Counted from the stretch's first letter, positions 10,897 through 23,732 are shown. The stretch: DNA of 64,000 nucleotides from Aquanectria penicillioides (GCA_003415625.1 PYIU01000003.1:5518001-5582000), one strand, 5' to 3'. Notes: generated from the sequence alone by a model not told the origin. A program made the numbers and translations.

Positions 10897-11989
10897 AGAT
10901 TGTCTCACGATGCCATCCAATATTTTTGCCCAAAGTTGTGTCTCTCTTTTTAGTTTTTCATCTTTCGTCCCAGTACGCGTCAGAAACGAGGGTTGCTTCT
11001 CTTCCTCTTTGTAGGTGGGTGTGTGTGTACACAAGAGTGCGACAAATGTTGAAAGTATAGAACCTAGGTAGGTAGTTGTCGCGAGTATATATGGCCTATT
11101 TGCATTAGTACCTGAAGTAAGGTGCCTTACACTTTTGCTAGTGGTACAGTGGGTTTTTATGCGTGACAGTAGTTAAAGTACCACCTGTTTCGGCAAGGGG
11201 GTGGGTACCTCCAGTTTTTGCTGAGGTGCTATGGTTCAATGCAATAAGCTGGCTACCCTGCACTCGCGGAGGCTCGACTATTGTAACTGTACCTTTCTTG
11301 TTGGGTGTCATCAACTACATTCAATACTCTCTCTTTATTGGCGCTGTAATGCTTGTATAATCGTTTCTGCAGGTTCTCGGTATGCTTCGCGTCAGACAAA
11401 GACTTTATTTAGATTAATGTTACCTCACTCTCACGGCTTCTAGGTGTGAACTAGTTATCTCCGTAGGTTGTGACGTGTCCATGCCAGACAATGTTTACTA
11501 TTTTTGATAGGCCAAAATAGAACATGGCTCAACACAAAGTGAGACATTGAGCATGTCTGGTCTTTGAGTCCCAGTACATTTGACCGGCAAGCTATCCGCA
11601 TACGATCTTAAACCCCGAAAACCGCACTCGTCTCCAAACAACGTTAAACTGGTCGACGCCAGAGTTCTATGAGAATAAGTTTATTGACGAAGCCCACCGG
11701 CAGATCCAACTTTCTTAGGTTTCTGCGTTGAAAATCCATACGTTTTGGGCCACACTCTCCATTTATACCCCCACCGGCCTGGAGCCTGGAATGTGATAGT
11801 CGGTCCGGCGAGCTTGACGAAATGAGAACAGGCGTGGAAGAGACACGCGACCAGAGATAGATGTTCCACTTGAAGAATAACCGTCAAGGCCAATTGTTGA
11901 CTATTAAATAAACAAGTATGCGGCGTTCGTTCCTTTCGATTCGACGCTCCCTTTCTTCAAACCCTCACTCCAACATCCCCCGCCAAGCA
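10897..11989. other. intergenic region
   Basis: This region holds the tRNA 3' flank and the promoter of the secreted-protein gene. An ACCTAGGTAGGTA motif sits at 11062-11074. A 70-codon antisense frame at 11681-11893 has no recognisable features, and no gene is called. Confidence 0.5.
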
Positions 11990-13077
11990 ATGCACTTCAA
12001 GAATTTGGCCGTCGCCGTCGCCGCTCTAGGTGTTACACAAACACTGGCAGCTCCGCCAGTAGACAGGAAAGGCCCCTTACTATTCAAGAGAGGTACCCTA
12101 CTTGACGAGCAAGACCCAGCGTTTGACAGGATACATGCAGTGGCCGACAAGAGAGACCCATCCTCAACATTCGACGATGACGACCACGTACCGGGAAGGA
12201 GGGCGCTATCACCGAACGTGAGAGATGCACCATTCCACGAATCAAACCCGCCAATGCGCCAGAGGGCTTCATCTCGCGATGGGGGTGATCATTTACCAGA
12301 GAAGAGGCCACCAACGACGAACAAAAAAATCTCATCTCTTCACGAAGAAGATACATCAGTCCACAGGAGGCACCAATCATCCAAACAGCAAGATGATTCA
12401 TCTCATGTGCGGGACTCCTACCGAGGGTCTATCCCGGGGAAGAGAGTTCCTTCGGCCAGCAAGACAAAAGATGATATTTCCAAAATGCTCACATTAACAT
12501 CCCAAGTGGATAGCTACTTGGGCCAACTCAGTCTAGCTATTTCAAATGAAGACCCGGAGGCCCAATACATCAAGGTATGGGAGTGAGCTCCCCATCTATA
12601 CGCCCAAGTCCTCATTAATTGTCATAGGACCTCCTGTCTCGGCTGTCCAACCTCACGTCGACAATCCAAAACATCAACAAGGAGAACACGGCAGCCATAG
12701 CGAAGCCATTTTCCGAAGATGAAAAGTTCACTCTTTGTACCTCAGTCTGGAATGTACGTCATTATATTTGGAGCGCGAGCGCAGCCGATGTCCTTCTTTG
12801 CTTGATATTGGTATGTACTAACAGGAGCTAGTTGATATACAAAGAAAAGTACATGGTTGGCTACTTTGGCACTACGAGTGACGCCTTCATCACCAACGGC
12901 GCGGGTAAAGATGTGACGAAAGCCATCAGTGCATATGGCGATGCCGTGAACAAGTTCTTCGACGAGTTGATTCCAAGGCTAGATGTTTGCAACGACCAGC
13001 TCGATGCCGGATTCCAAGACCTGACCGTCACGTTGGATATTGCGCAGAGGTACTTCACTCAAGGATGGGGGCAATGA
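11990..13077 (+). CDS. secreted protein with dibasic-delimited segments (candidate Kex2-processed precursor)
   Basis: Three exons (11990-12574, 12628-12753, 12832-13077) encode 318 aa. Intron 2 has a CTAAC branch point very close to its TAG acceptor. I chose the ATG followed by HFKNLAVAVAALGVTQTLA because it gives a clean signal peptide; the in-frame stretch upstream would bury it. After the signal peptide, residues ~30-152 are hydrophilic and low in structure, cut by KR/RR pairs at about 33-34, 54-55, 70-71, 105-106, 126-127 and 151-152, with QR at 91-92. Spacings are 21, 16, 21, 14, 21 and 25, and acidic DD/DE patches recur. Residues ~160-318 form a helical-looking domain with two Cys, ending in DLTVTLDIAQRYF. 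The N-terminal half is consistent with Kex2 processing into peptides. The C-terminal family is not recognised. Confidence 0.75.
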
Positions 13078-15267
13078 CGGAAGAGCACAGGAAGCGGTTG
13101 GCATGAATGGCCTGAGTGATCTCCTGCCAGCCCTTGTGTGCTAACGAGCCCCGAAGGTCCAGGCAGATTGTGGAGTTTACCGCCCGCGTATAGCTTTGTT
13201 TGAGCGACGGATATGCATAGATTTTGGAGAGTGTATATGGACCCACTGGCCGTTTGACACCGAATATTGGGCATTGGGGACAGCAGGGTTCGGCTTGCGA
13301 GTAGAATTGGATAAATAGCGTGTAAAGTTGCACCACATATCCGTGCGTATGCAACCAATTAATTGACCAACTAATCAGGCAATTGACCGAGGAAGCGATT
13401 GATCAGCCACAACGTCCACGACAGCGTCGAGAAAAGGCTTTTCCCGAGCATCGGGGATGGAGGCCCGATTGCGCCGCATGAAACCGTTCGCCCTGGGAAG
13501 AAAGGAGGTTGGGCATGATGTCAGCCGGTCCCATTGTGGGACACACTTGACAGGGGCGTTTTACTTTTTGCTTTTTAGCTCGATCTTTTGGTGGTATGGG
13601 CAACTCTCTCGTTTTCTTGCGGCGGGATTGGAAGGCATGTCATGGATGGCTAGACAAGGTTCGGTCTGGTCGCCGGGCCATCCCGCGCGGCGCCAGTTGC
13701 CCGGGACCAGGCCCAAAACGGGGGAGTTCTAGTGGACTTGGGAGGTTTTGGCGGTGGTGGGTTAGTGGGCACACAGTGGTTGCAGTAGTGGCCCGGGGTC
13801 CTCGTCCTCCTCTGCGAGTGCTTCTGCGCAGTGCGACGAAAGCTGCGAAAGCTGCGGTGCCATGTCCTCAAATAGATTGCTGGGGCTCGAACAGGTACGT
13901 ACCTGCCTCTGATTTCCCCAGCCATCATCTTCTCTCCTGCGTCATATGATGATGCCATTTCAACCTTCAACCACCATGAATGGCCACCACTGGGCTCATT
14001 TTGGCGGCACCATTTGACCATGCTGAGCTTCTTTTGCCGGCAAACCGATTCACCGGAGCCTCCGTTCACGTTACCGCGTTCCATTCAGTGTGCATCCATC
14101 ATCGTCGCCGCTGTCTCCTCAGCCACCACCCGTTCCTTGCAGCCCTTGGCTCCGCTCGTGTCCGCTTCGCTTCACCTGGACCAACGCCAGCCACCCGCTT
14201 TTCATCTTTTTGACGTCGATGCGACCCAGGCGTCCCTTCCACTCAGCCCAACCTGGCCCAGCCGCCCAGTCCTTTGCAATTAGCAATTCTGGACGACGAC
14301 TAATTGCTCCGTAGCCAGACTAGTCGGCCCAGCCTAGGCCAGCCCGTCCGGCCCAGCCCAACGGAAAACCAGCGAAAGCTCTGAGCTCCATCGAAGCACA
14401 GCTCACACAGGCACCGTCTCCCCATCTCTTGGGGTTTTCTTAGCATTTCCCCGACCGCCTTCTTTTCTGATCCAGGGCTAGACCCAACGCCGGCGCGGAC
14501 ACTTGCAGGGCGTCAACCGCTGCGTCCCACGAGAAAACTTGGCCGACCCACGAGCGGCCTACGAATACCTACACAGTATCTTGTAGGCTTGGAGCGCTCG
14601 GGTCTAAGGGTGACCCCGGTTTTCAGGGCTGCCAGAAACGCCATTCAGCGCCATCGGCCGCCCAGCACGGAGTCTCTAGTGGACGGATTGGTGGCTGCCG
14701 TTTTCCCAGCCCCAGAGGATCATAAGAAAAACCGGCCAAGCTGGCTGGGGGTGAGGTGAGGTAGTGAGCACAGGCCATTCGTTGACAGCAGAGCTCCCGA
14801 CTGTCTCAGTCGGTGCCAGACATCTGCCCGCGAACCTTCACCTCTTGATTCTGCTGTGCTGCGAGACCATTGCACATCGTCTCTTCAACCTCGCTCCTTC
14901 TTGCCCCCCTTTCCTGCAGATCATCGAGTCCATTGCCGCCGGTAGCTGCTCTCGGCTGTGTCGCCTGTGCCCTGCACAGCATTGGCTAGTCGGGTAGCTC
15001 GCATGAGCCCTGGGCGCCTCGCCCCGCTGCCATCTCCATCCGCGACGAGGTCTACAAAACTAGCAACCTCTGATCTGCCCTCACCTCTCCCGCCTCCCCC
15101 CCCTCCCCCCCGAGACCTCGAGCCAAGCTCAACGCACGAGGCACTCGGTGACAAGACACGAGACACGCCCCAGTTGACCCCGTTCTCCCTTCTTTGTCCC
15201 AGCGCAATCCGTCCCAACACCCTTCTCGTTCAATCCACATCCAATCACAACCTCATCGTCGCCCTCA
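13078..15267. other. long intergenic region and probable leader of the PhoD-like gene
   Basis: No gene was recognised in about 2.2 kb. A perfect 12-bp palindrome AGGTACGTACCT lies at 13893-13904. From about 14880 the plus strand becomes pyrimidine-rich with short open frames, typical of a fungal 5' leader. Confidence 0.5.
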
Positions 15268-18200
15268 ATGTCTACGCCCTACTGGGGCCAGCTGCCCGGG
15301 CCTAAGGTCGCCCAGGCCACCCATGCCGGCCACTACCGCCGCAGGTCCGAGTCGGACGACTACACCTATAATGCTGACCGCAGACCCTCAATGGACGTAC
15401 CGCCCGCTCGTAGATCTAATCGTGCTTCTGTCCAAACCCAGGCTACCGACCTTCTCTCCGAGTCCACCTTTAGTCCTCACGACTCTCCCAGCAGCTTTGC
15501 CGACCAAGGCCTAGCTCCTAGACCGCCTTCCTACCAACGCGGCCCTCGAGATCCAAACGCAGACCATCAAAGATCCCGCCGCCCTAGTCGGAACCACGAA
15601 GAATTCGACGAGGCTGACTCGCAAGCTCCCCCAACAGCTCTCGAGGCCCATCGTGGCCCCCAGTGAGCTACCGCCACCCTCACGGCACCGGCAACGGCGG
15701 TCTTCCCTACACCCACCCGACAACTGGAGCACCCGCAGGATCCTCTCAATCAGCTAGGGGTGCATATCCAGAAGAAGACGAAGACGACGACGACATCGAC
15801 GACGGCGACATGGAGGCCGAAGACTACTACAACAGCTCTGCCGGTAGGACCGGGGGTTCACAGTACCCCGGAGGAGCTCCCGGAGATAATGGCCGACGAG
15901 ACTCGAGCGCTCCTGCAATTGAGGCGCTTGCTCTGCACAGAAGAGCAACGACGGGAACATCAAACCGCCGCAAAAAGTTCGCAGACGACCGATCACCCCT
16001 CCAAAGGCTTGAGCTGACGCTCGATAGCATGACCAAGGAGGAGAAGCGAGCCCGAGTCGAAGCTGCCGAGCAGCGCGCAAGAGAAAGAGCGGCGTTGAGA
16101 GCCGGAAAGAGACCCGCCGAACCTCAAGTGCGGTCTCACAATCGACAAGCATCCGTCAGCCATGAGAGGCAACCGTCAACCGCGGCTGCCCCGGCGACCT
16201 CCAGACAACCCTCGGCACAGAGAGACGTATCTGGGGAAACACCTATAGACATGCCAAGGGATGCGCCGAGAGATACGCACAGGGAAGCATATCGAGAACC
16301 CCCTCAAGAGGTGCATCGCGAACCGCATCGTGACTCGTACGGGGAAACCGAATGGGAAGAGCCTCTTGAGGTGTCCCTACATGACCACAGAGAAGTGACC
16401 CGCGGGGTGCCGAAAGAAGTCATAATCCAAAGGGAGTACTCGACCCGTCGACAAGGCCCTCTCACCCAGCACCCGCCTATAGATGCAGATTATTATGGTT
16501 CAGGAGCATTACAGGACCCAGAGGACATCATGCCTGCCCGAAAACATCTGGACACTGATTCTGGTATCCCCAAGCGTAACTTGAGTTTCCGTGAACGGGC
16601 AGCAAGAGATAATGTACAGTTTGCCGAGCCAGCCGAACCCAAGCCCGCAGCCGTTCCCCCACCACCAGCTACAAGCGGAGGGTTTTCACTCACGAGGAGT
16701 GGTAGTAACAAGTTGAAAAAGGACCCACCAGGTGATCCCTGGTATCGAATGAAGAGAGAGCTTGCCGCGAAGCATCAGCAATCCCTCGAACAGGCACATG
16801 CTAACGCGCGGGACTACCCGCCAGCTAACCGAGACAAAGATCTTCCTCCTGCTCCAGTAGATGGGAGGCGGCCCTCTGTTGATGTTGGCTCTCGGGCCGC
16901 GTACATTCCAATGCCCGGTGACAACCAAGGCATGAGACGACGCGCTACTGAACCAGTCCCGAGGGGAGATTACTATCCTGATGAAGAGTACATGACGCCT
17001 GTTACACGGGGGAAAACCTTTTCCAAAGGCGAAAAGGCCGTTGACGCTCATCCTCAAGATGGAGCTGCTGCCCGAAGAAAAGCAGAGAGAGCAGACAGCT
17101 TCTCTTCTGAAGACTCTCATCACCATCGCTTCTCTAATATGGTTTTCAAGCCTCGTGAAGAAATGACCCCCGGCGATGGATTATACTTGCCACCCCGATG
17201 GCTTGACGAGTGGAGGAAGGGGACGGTTGGTACTCTCGGCGGTACCCTCTTGGACATCAAGGAGACCCACAAGGAGAGCCATTGGTCCCCCCAGATCAGA
17301 ACAAGGCATGGTGGGAGCAGGATAACCGCCGACGTAGTAGTTACCCCTCCCGTCCCCGAAAGGCAGAAGCCTTTGACGGCGAATATGACGAAAATGGTAT
17401 GTTATATTCCAAGCACCAAGCAAATGGATCTCACTAACATCATGTCACTAGCGCCGACTCGGTTCAAGCCTCCACTGTTCCTGAAGTGTGGACCGCTGCT
17501 GAGATACTGTGGTATCCGAAGAGAAAAGAATCCTCCCCGAACTCAGCGGGGAAGTGCCATTTCAGACCGAGAAATCTGGAGGGGCACTGTTATGATTGTC
17601 ACTCAAGACTCGGGCTCATCATATGAGATTGCTCCCACTCTTCGACTCTTTGTCCAGGACATTGAATTGCTTCCCCCTCCGCCCCATCGCATCAAGGGCG
17701 AGCTCCCTCCAGAATATGTTGATCCTATCGCCGGCCATCCAAAAGTTGGGCGCCGAGGAGAAACCATTTACGTCAGACCAGTGGAGCATCTTGAGGAGGC
17801 AAAGGACCTCTCTCGAGACGAGACTGATGAAGGCCTCTTCGAGCAGAGCCGAAGCCCACCTGATGTCTCACCCCCCGATGGGTCAGATGACCTCCCGGGA
17901 TCTTTCGCAAGCCGCAGAAAGCGTGTCGGCATTGATGGCGAGAAAGTCCAGAAGTATAAGGATGTTAGAGGCTTCCGCCTTCATACTGAGAGAGGATGCA
18001 CTTTTTGGAGGTTCAACATTGAAGTCGAGCTGCGAGAAAAGCAACAGCGAATTGCCTACCGTATCAACCGTGGTCCCGCTACTGGATTCTGGGTGCCGGC
18101 AAGGGGACAGACGATGAACATGATGTTCTACAGCTGCAACGGCTTTAGTCACAGCGTGAAGCCAGACGAACTCAGCGGCCCTGATCCCATGTGGCGTGAC

Positions 18201-20435
18201 GTTTTGAACACGCACCAGACCAACCCATTCCACCTGATGATCGGTGGCGGCGACCAGATCTACAACGACTGTGTTGCCGATGAAAGCAAGCTCTTCCATG
18301 AGTGGTTGGAAATCCGCAACCCCATTCATAAGCACACTGCTTCTCTCACATCTGAGATGCAAAACGAATTGGAGCAATTCTACCTCGAGCGATATTGCAT
18401 GTGGTACTCACAGGGGCTATTCAGTCTCGCCAACTCGCAGATCCCCATGGTGAATATGTGGGATGATCACGACATTTTTGATGGCTATGGTTCGTACCCT
18501 CACCACGACATGAATGCGCCCGTGTTCCGCGGGCTGGGAGCAGTGGCTTTCAAATATTATATGTTGTTCCAACAGCAATCCATTATCGATGAGTCGGAAA
18601 CCACTGAGCCAAGTTGGATTTTGGGAGCCAAGCCAGGCCCCTACATTGGCGAACTCGGACGAAGCATCTTCGTCTCCGTTGGCGCCAAGGCTGCTCTTCT
18701 TGCAGTTGACGCCCGAATGGAGCGAACCGAGCACGATGTCATCGCAGACCAAACCTGGGAGAAGATTATGAACCGTCTCTACGCAGAACTGCGACGTGGC
18801 CAAGTGGAGCATCTCTTGGTGCTCCTCGGAGTTCCAATCGCGTACCCAAGGCTGGTCTGGCTCGAGAATATGTAAGTATTCCATCTAAATGTGAAATTTA
18901 ACTGAGGTGTGGTACTGACAAAATCCCAGTTTGACTTCTAGGCTCATGGATCCCGTCAAGGCACTGGGTCGAACGGGTATGTTTGGCAAAGCGCTCAATA
19001 ACATTGATGGTGGTGTTGAGGTTTTGGACGACCTGAACGACCATTGGACCGCCAAGAATCATAAACAAGAGCGAAGCATCGTAGTTGAGGACTTGCAAGA
19101 CCTTGCAATCGACAAGTCAGTTCGTGTCACAATTCTCAGGTATGTTGAAATGCAATGACCAAGAATCGGAAATAATTAACTGACAAAACCAGTGGTGACG
19201 TGCATCTGGCTGCTGTCGGACAGTTCTATTCCAATCCTAAATTGGGACTCGCTAAACACCGGGACCCGCGATACATGCCCAACATTATCTCATCGGCCAT
19301 TGTCAACACGCCGCCATCAGATCTCCTAGCAGACGTGTTGAACAAGCGAAACAAGGTGCACCACTTTGACAAGCAAACTGACGAGGACATGATCCCCATG
19401 TTCCAGCAAGGCGTCGATGGAAAACCGAGGAACAACAAGCATCTTCTCCCACATCGCAACTGGTGTTCCATCCGCGAATGGGCCCCTGGCAACACACCAC
19501 CACCAACGCCGCCCCAGTCAGCTTACGATAGGAGCCCTAGCCCACCGGAAGATGAAGGTGGTAGTGGCGGCGGCGGCGGCGGCGGTCTTTTCAGGCGACT
19601 GTCCCTGTCCAAGAGCAGGCCACCCGCGGAGCCTCAGGGCGAGCTAGCTTCGAGAGAGTCTGTCCGAGGACCCAAGCCACCTGTCACCCGAGGTGGTGGT
19701 GGCGGTCTATTTCGCAGCCTATCACGCCGTGGCTCAACAAGCAAAGAGAAACCTGCCAAGCTCACCAGATCTCTATCAGTTGACCAAGGAGCGGCGCCCA
19801 AGAAGAAGGGTGGGCTCTTTAGCTTCGGCCGCCGCAGCAGCCAACGTCGCGCGCGCGACGATGATGACCTGGACGGCTCGTGGGGAGACGAACAGGATGA
19901 CGACGAGTACTGGGACGAGCCTCAATCTCCAAGGCGACAGCGTGGGTCTGGTCTTCGTGGCGGCGCTGCTTACGATGAGTACACCGAAGGCGATGATTTA
20001 CACTATATGGCTCACCCTCAACCTCCACGAAGGGCCAACACTACTGGCTCTCAAGGAATTAGAGGACACGGTGCAGAGGAAGAATACCCGCCTACTCGGC
20101 CCTTCCACCGCACGCCTACTGGACTGTCAACGAAACAAAAGCGAGATGCGGACAAGTTTGAAGTGGACCTGGAGGGTGGACTTGATGTGTGCCTGAACGT
20201 CGAAGTCAACCCCAAGGACCCGGCAGGTATTACAATGCCGTACCGACTCCTGGTCCCGAAGTTGCTCTATGAGTATAGCCCAGAGGTTGATGACGTTTCT
20301 GTGGCGCCTGCAGAGCCAGCAGCGCCAAGTGGGTTCAAGAGACTCCTCAGCTTCCGAAAGAAGCCCGCGGAAAAGGCTCAACCTCGTGAGGAGGACGAGT
20401 ATGGAAGTGAGGAGGAAGGGTATTACCATCAGTGA
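15268..20435 (+). CDS. large PhoD-like phosphatase (fungal PhoD_2 type), frame broken at two sites
   Basis: Coding blocks are 15268-~15660, ~15663-~17276, ~17278-17396, 17452-18871, 18930-19139 and 19193-20435. The last three junctions are normal introns (55, 58, 53 nt). The first two breaks are apparent single-base losses; allowing one extra base at each gives an uninterrupted frame of about 1667 aa. The N-terminal third is disordered and Arg/Ser/Pro-rich, with a charged helix (SPLQRLELTLDSMTKEEKRA). The catalytic region carries metallophosphatase signatures GGGDQIYNDCV, MWDDHDIFDGYGSYP and LSGDVHLAAVGQF. The C-terminal ~350 residues are disordered, with a Gly run encoded by a GGC repeat and basic/acidic patches. 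PhoD-family enzymes hydrolyse phosphomono/diesters; the substrate of the fungal form is unknown to me. Location is probably cytosolic, since no signal peptide is seen. Confidence 0.82.
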
Positions 20436-21555
20436 GCAGACCAATAATTGGAACAAGGAGCCAGGAACCGGGAACGAGGCCTTTATGTGCTGTCTCGCAC
20501 TGGCGACTGAAAAATGTTGTCACCTTCTTTTCTTCTTGAAGATATTGGCAAGGTGGATAAGATTGAAATCGTTTTATTTTGGACAATTTGCTTTTTTTGG
20601 CATGTCAGGGTGGGTCGTCGTTGTACAGCAGAGACGGCCCATCACTACCTCTGTATCTATAGCCACGGCAAAGTTTTTAGCTTAGTTTGTTATTTGGGTG
20701 GGCATTTTCTGGGCGCAAACTTGGGGATTCCCGCAGCATGCACAGGCAGCAAAAAGGAGGGCTGGATTTCGAGTCGAGAAGATGCAGATACACATATGGA
20801 TTGCATCGATACTCGAAGGAATGATAATTTAGAGTATCTGACCGAAACTGGAGCCAAGTGAAGTGCCGGTGATTCGATGCGACATGATGTGATGGCGGCT
20901 CGTGTTCGGCCCCTAAAAAACCCGCTAAAAGAACCCCTGAGCAACTCCCCGCGATGGAGCCACAGCCACAGCCACGCAGCCCGCGAAGCCCTGTAGACCC
21001 GTAGCCGGCCGCTAAAAAAAAAGCCCCTGGGAAACCTTGCGGCCCCCGGTAGGCCCAAGCAGCGAATCATTTTGGCCACGGGTTCGAAAGGAGGCATCCA
21101 CTCCGCAGTCCGCAGTGCGGTGCCTGTCTCTGTCTCCTTGCTGTTCCATCTCCATCTCCACCTCCACCTCCACTGCACCCGAACAACAGCACCTCAACTC
21201 GAGCTGTCGCCCTCCTTTTTCCTCCCTTGAGCTGGTATCGAAGAAATCACACCCCAGCCCTGCAACGCCCTTGACCGCCGCAACGGTTCTGTCCTGTTCA
21301 ATTGAAAGACCCTTACCTTGCGAGACTGGGATTAAATCGCTGTTGCGCAAACCCAGGACCGAGCATCTCTACGAAATCCACGACGACGACGACGAAGTGA
21401 CGTCGGCTACTGAACCGCGCTACAGCACGCGACAAGACGACACAGGCCGGAAACACCGCAGCGCAAACGACGCAAAGCCAGCCGAGCGGAATCCCCGCGG
21501 CGCACGAGATACACGGCCAGAGGAGGACGCAGGAACACAAGGGCATGGCGCCATC
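20436..21555. other. intergenic region with long open leader
   Basis: This is the 3' flank of the PhoD-like gene and the promoter/leader of the next gene. From 21037 to 21555 the frame of the downstream gene is open but contains no ATG, so it is treated as 5' leader. Confidence 0.5.
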
Positions 21556-23732
21556 ATGTCGCGCCGCCACTACCAGCACCTGAACTCCAACAACTCCAAC
21601 AATCTCCCCCCTCAACTGCAATCCCTAATCGATGGTTTAATTTCTGTTCTGCAGCCAACTGCCCGGGTTCTGGGTGCTTGGGCAGCAGGCCCGGGACGTC
21701 GGGTGGCAACATGGATCGGCACCAAGGTGGTGAGGCGGCTGCAACTCAACCTCGCGCCTCGGCGCCTCCTCGGCTTCCCGCACATGCTGGTGTTGGTCTG
21801 GATGATCGTGTTACTGTACGGAGAACGCTGGGTATTTGACAGCAAGGTGTCCGACTGCGAGTGGGGGAACTGGGAGAAATGGGTAAGCTCAGCAAGCTGC
21901 AGTATAAGGGGATGATGCGGAGATAGGAGGAATTGGCTTACAGACGGAGGCTAACAGTCACATAGCCCAAGGGCACCAAGCCGCACCACCTCATCTTCGT
22001 CGCTGATCCCCAACTCATCGATCCCCATTCTTATCCCGGCCGCCCCTGGCCCATTAACCCATTGACCGTTGTCATCACCGACAACTACCTGCGCCGTGGA
22101 TACAAGGCTCTCCAGCACCATCTCTATCCGGACAGCGTCTTCTTCCTCGGCGATCTCTTTGACGGCGGCCGAGAGTGGAAGACCCGCCAGGGCGACTTCG
22201 TCGATCCCAAATGGGGCCGTGATCGTTCCCGCGATGAGAAGAAATGGGTCGACACATGGCACCACAAGTACGGGGAGGACTTCTGGCTGAGGGAGTATGA
22301 GCGCTTCGGCAACATCTTCTTTGACCATTGGAAAGACGGCGATGCGGCCCCGGGGCCCTGGCAGCGTGGGCGAAAGCTCGTCACCAGCCTCCCTGGAAAC
22401 CACGACTTGGGATTTGGCGCTCAAGTTCAGGTTCCTGTTCGGGATCGATTCAGCGCCTTCTTCGGCGACGTGAACCGAGTCGACATTATTGGAAACCATA
22501 CCATTGTGTCCGTCGACAGCGTATCGCTCAGTGCAGACACTTCGGAATACCGAAGTAGCCATGATCTCCGATCCATTTTCGGGCCTGTCAACAAGTTTCT
22601 GGATGACGTCAAGGCTACGAAACGAAAGGCCGTCCGAGAAGAATTGGAGTTCTGGCACAGCAATGATCGAGCCCTCAAGTATGCGCATGATGCTGAGGAC
22701 CTCGAAAAGGCCGACCTCACCCGCTTCCCTCGTCCCAACGTAGGAGATGATGCTCCCGAATTCCCTACTATCCTTCTTACCCATGTGCCGCTTTATCGAG
22801 ACCCTGGTACGCCATGCGGACCACGACGCGAGCATTGGCCGCCGACAAAGCCCCCCAAGGGCCAGGAAGGTCCTGTTATCCCAGACAACCGAAACGCCAT
22901 CAGCGTTTCGGCGGGCTACCAGTACCAGAATGTGCTCAACGAAGACGACTCAATTAAGCTGATCAACAGTGTGGGCAACGTTGTTCACGTTTTCTCTGGT
23001 GATGATCACGATTACTGTGAGGTTGTGCATTCTCCAGCCAAGGGAGGAGTGCGCGAGATCACCGTCAAAAGTATGAGTATGGCAATGGGTGTTCCTACGC
23101 CTGGCTTCCTCATGGTGAGCTTATACAACCCCGTCGACGCAGAGGGTAAACCTCTTCCAGGTGCCCCTGAGGCCACACTTCAGACACATCTATGCCTACT
23201 CCCCAACCAGATCCATACCTACATGCAGTATGTGGTTTTTATTGGAGTTACTCTTATTCTCCTTGTTGTGCGGGCACTTCTTGTTCCCGTAATCCCTCTC
23301 ACACCTTTCGCCCTCGAACCCGAGAAGCCATCCACGGTCCTCCCCGTGTACAAGGATAAGATGGACCCTCCTGAGTCTTTCGGGCCGACCGGCAGGGCGC
23401 GGACCATATCGTCGGGCACATCATCTCACTATCTGCCCTCGCGCCTCTCGGCGGCGGCTCCACGTGGAGGTCGGAGCACGTCGCCGACCCCAACGCCGTC
23501 ATCACGGTGGCAATCGCGGCGCGGAGGCCGGAATGCAAAGCGGTGGGGATGGGGAGCCGACGGCGGGCCGCGGATCCATCTCGACGACAACCTCTATGAT
23601 GCAGGGAAGACCGATCGTCGCCTCGGAGGCCGAAAGGCACTTGGGGTGGTGGGACGCGAGCTGTGGACGTCGACGTGGCGTGTTGCTTGGATGGTGGTTC
23701 TTTTCTGGGTGCATCTCACACGCAAGGGTTGA
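21556..23732 (+). CDS. Cdc1/Ted1-type metallophosphoesterase (ER/Golgi membrane)
   Basis: Two exons (21556-21882, 21966-23732) are joined by an 83-nt intron with a GCTAAC branch point and encode 697 aa. The family (yeast Cdc1/Ted1, animal PGAP5) comprises Mn-dependent phosphoesterases that remove ethanolamine-phosphate from GPI glycans and so affect ER export of GPI proteins. A membrane segment (MLVLVWMIVLLYG) precedes the catalytic domain. The five phosphoesterase motifs are in order: ADPQLIDPHSY (from D123), GDLFDGG (171), GNHD (253-256), THVPLY (381) and GDDHDYCEV (454). A second membrane helix (VVFIGVTLILLVVRALLVPV) follows, then a Ser/Arg-rich tail and a final hydrophobic stretch. The start is the first ATG in the frame. 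Whether it corresponds to Cdc1 or Ted1 cannot be decided by eye. Confidence 0.93.

Noticed and set aside
10786..11034. Minus-strand open frame over the tRNA gene
   Set aside because: It reads through the complement of a structurally convincing tRNA, a common false protein call.
11681..11893. 70-codon minus-strand frame upstream of the secreted-protein gene
   Set aside because: No motif, signal peptide or spliced continuation was visible.
17226..17299. 74-nt intron explaining the second frame break of the PhoD-like gene
   Set aside because: Phase fits, but the donor GTTGGT is weak and it would remove a block that looks conserved in the family. Kept only as an alternative.
22075..22835. Open frames of up to 294 codons antisense to the Cdc1/Ted1-type gene
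   Set aside because: They mirror a highly conserved coding exon; GC-rich third positions keep the opposite strand open.
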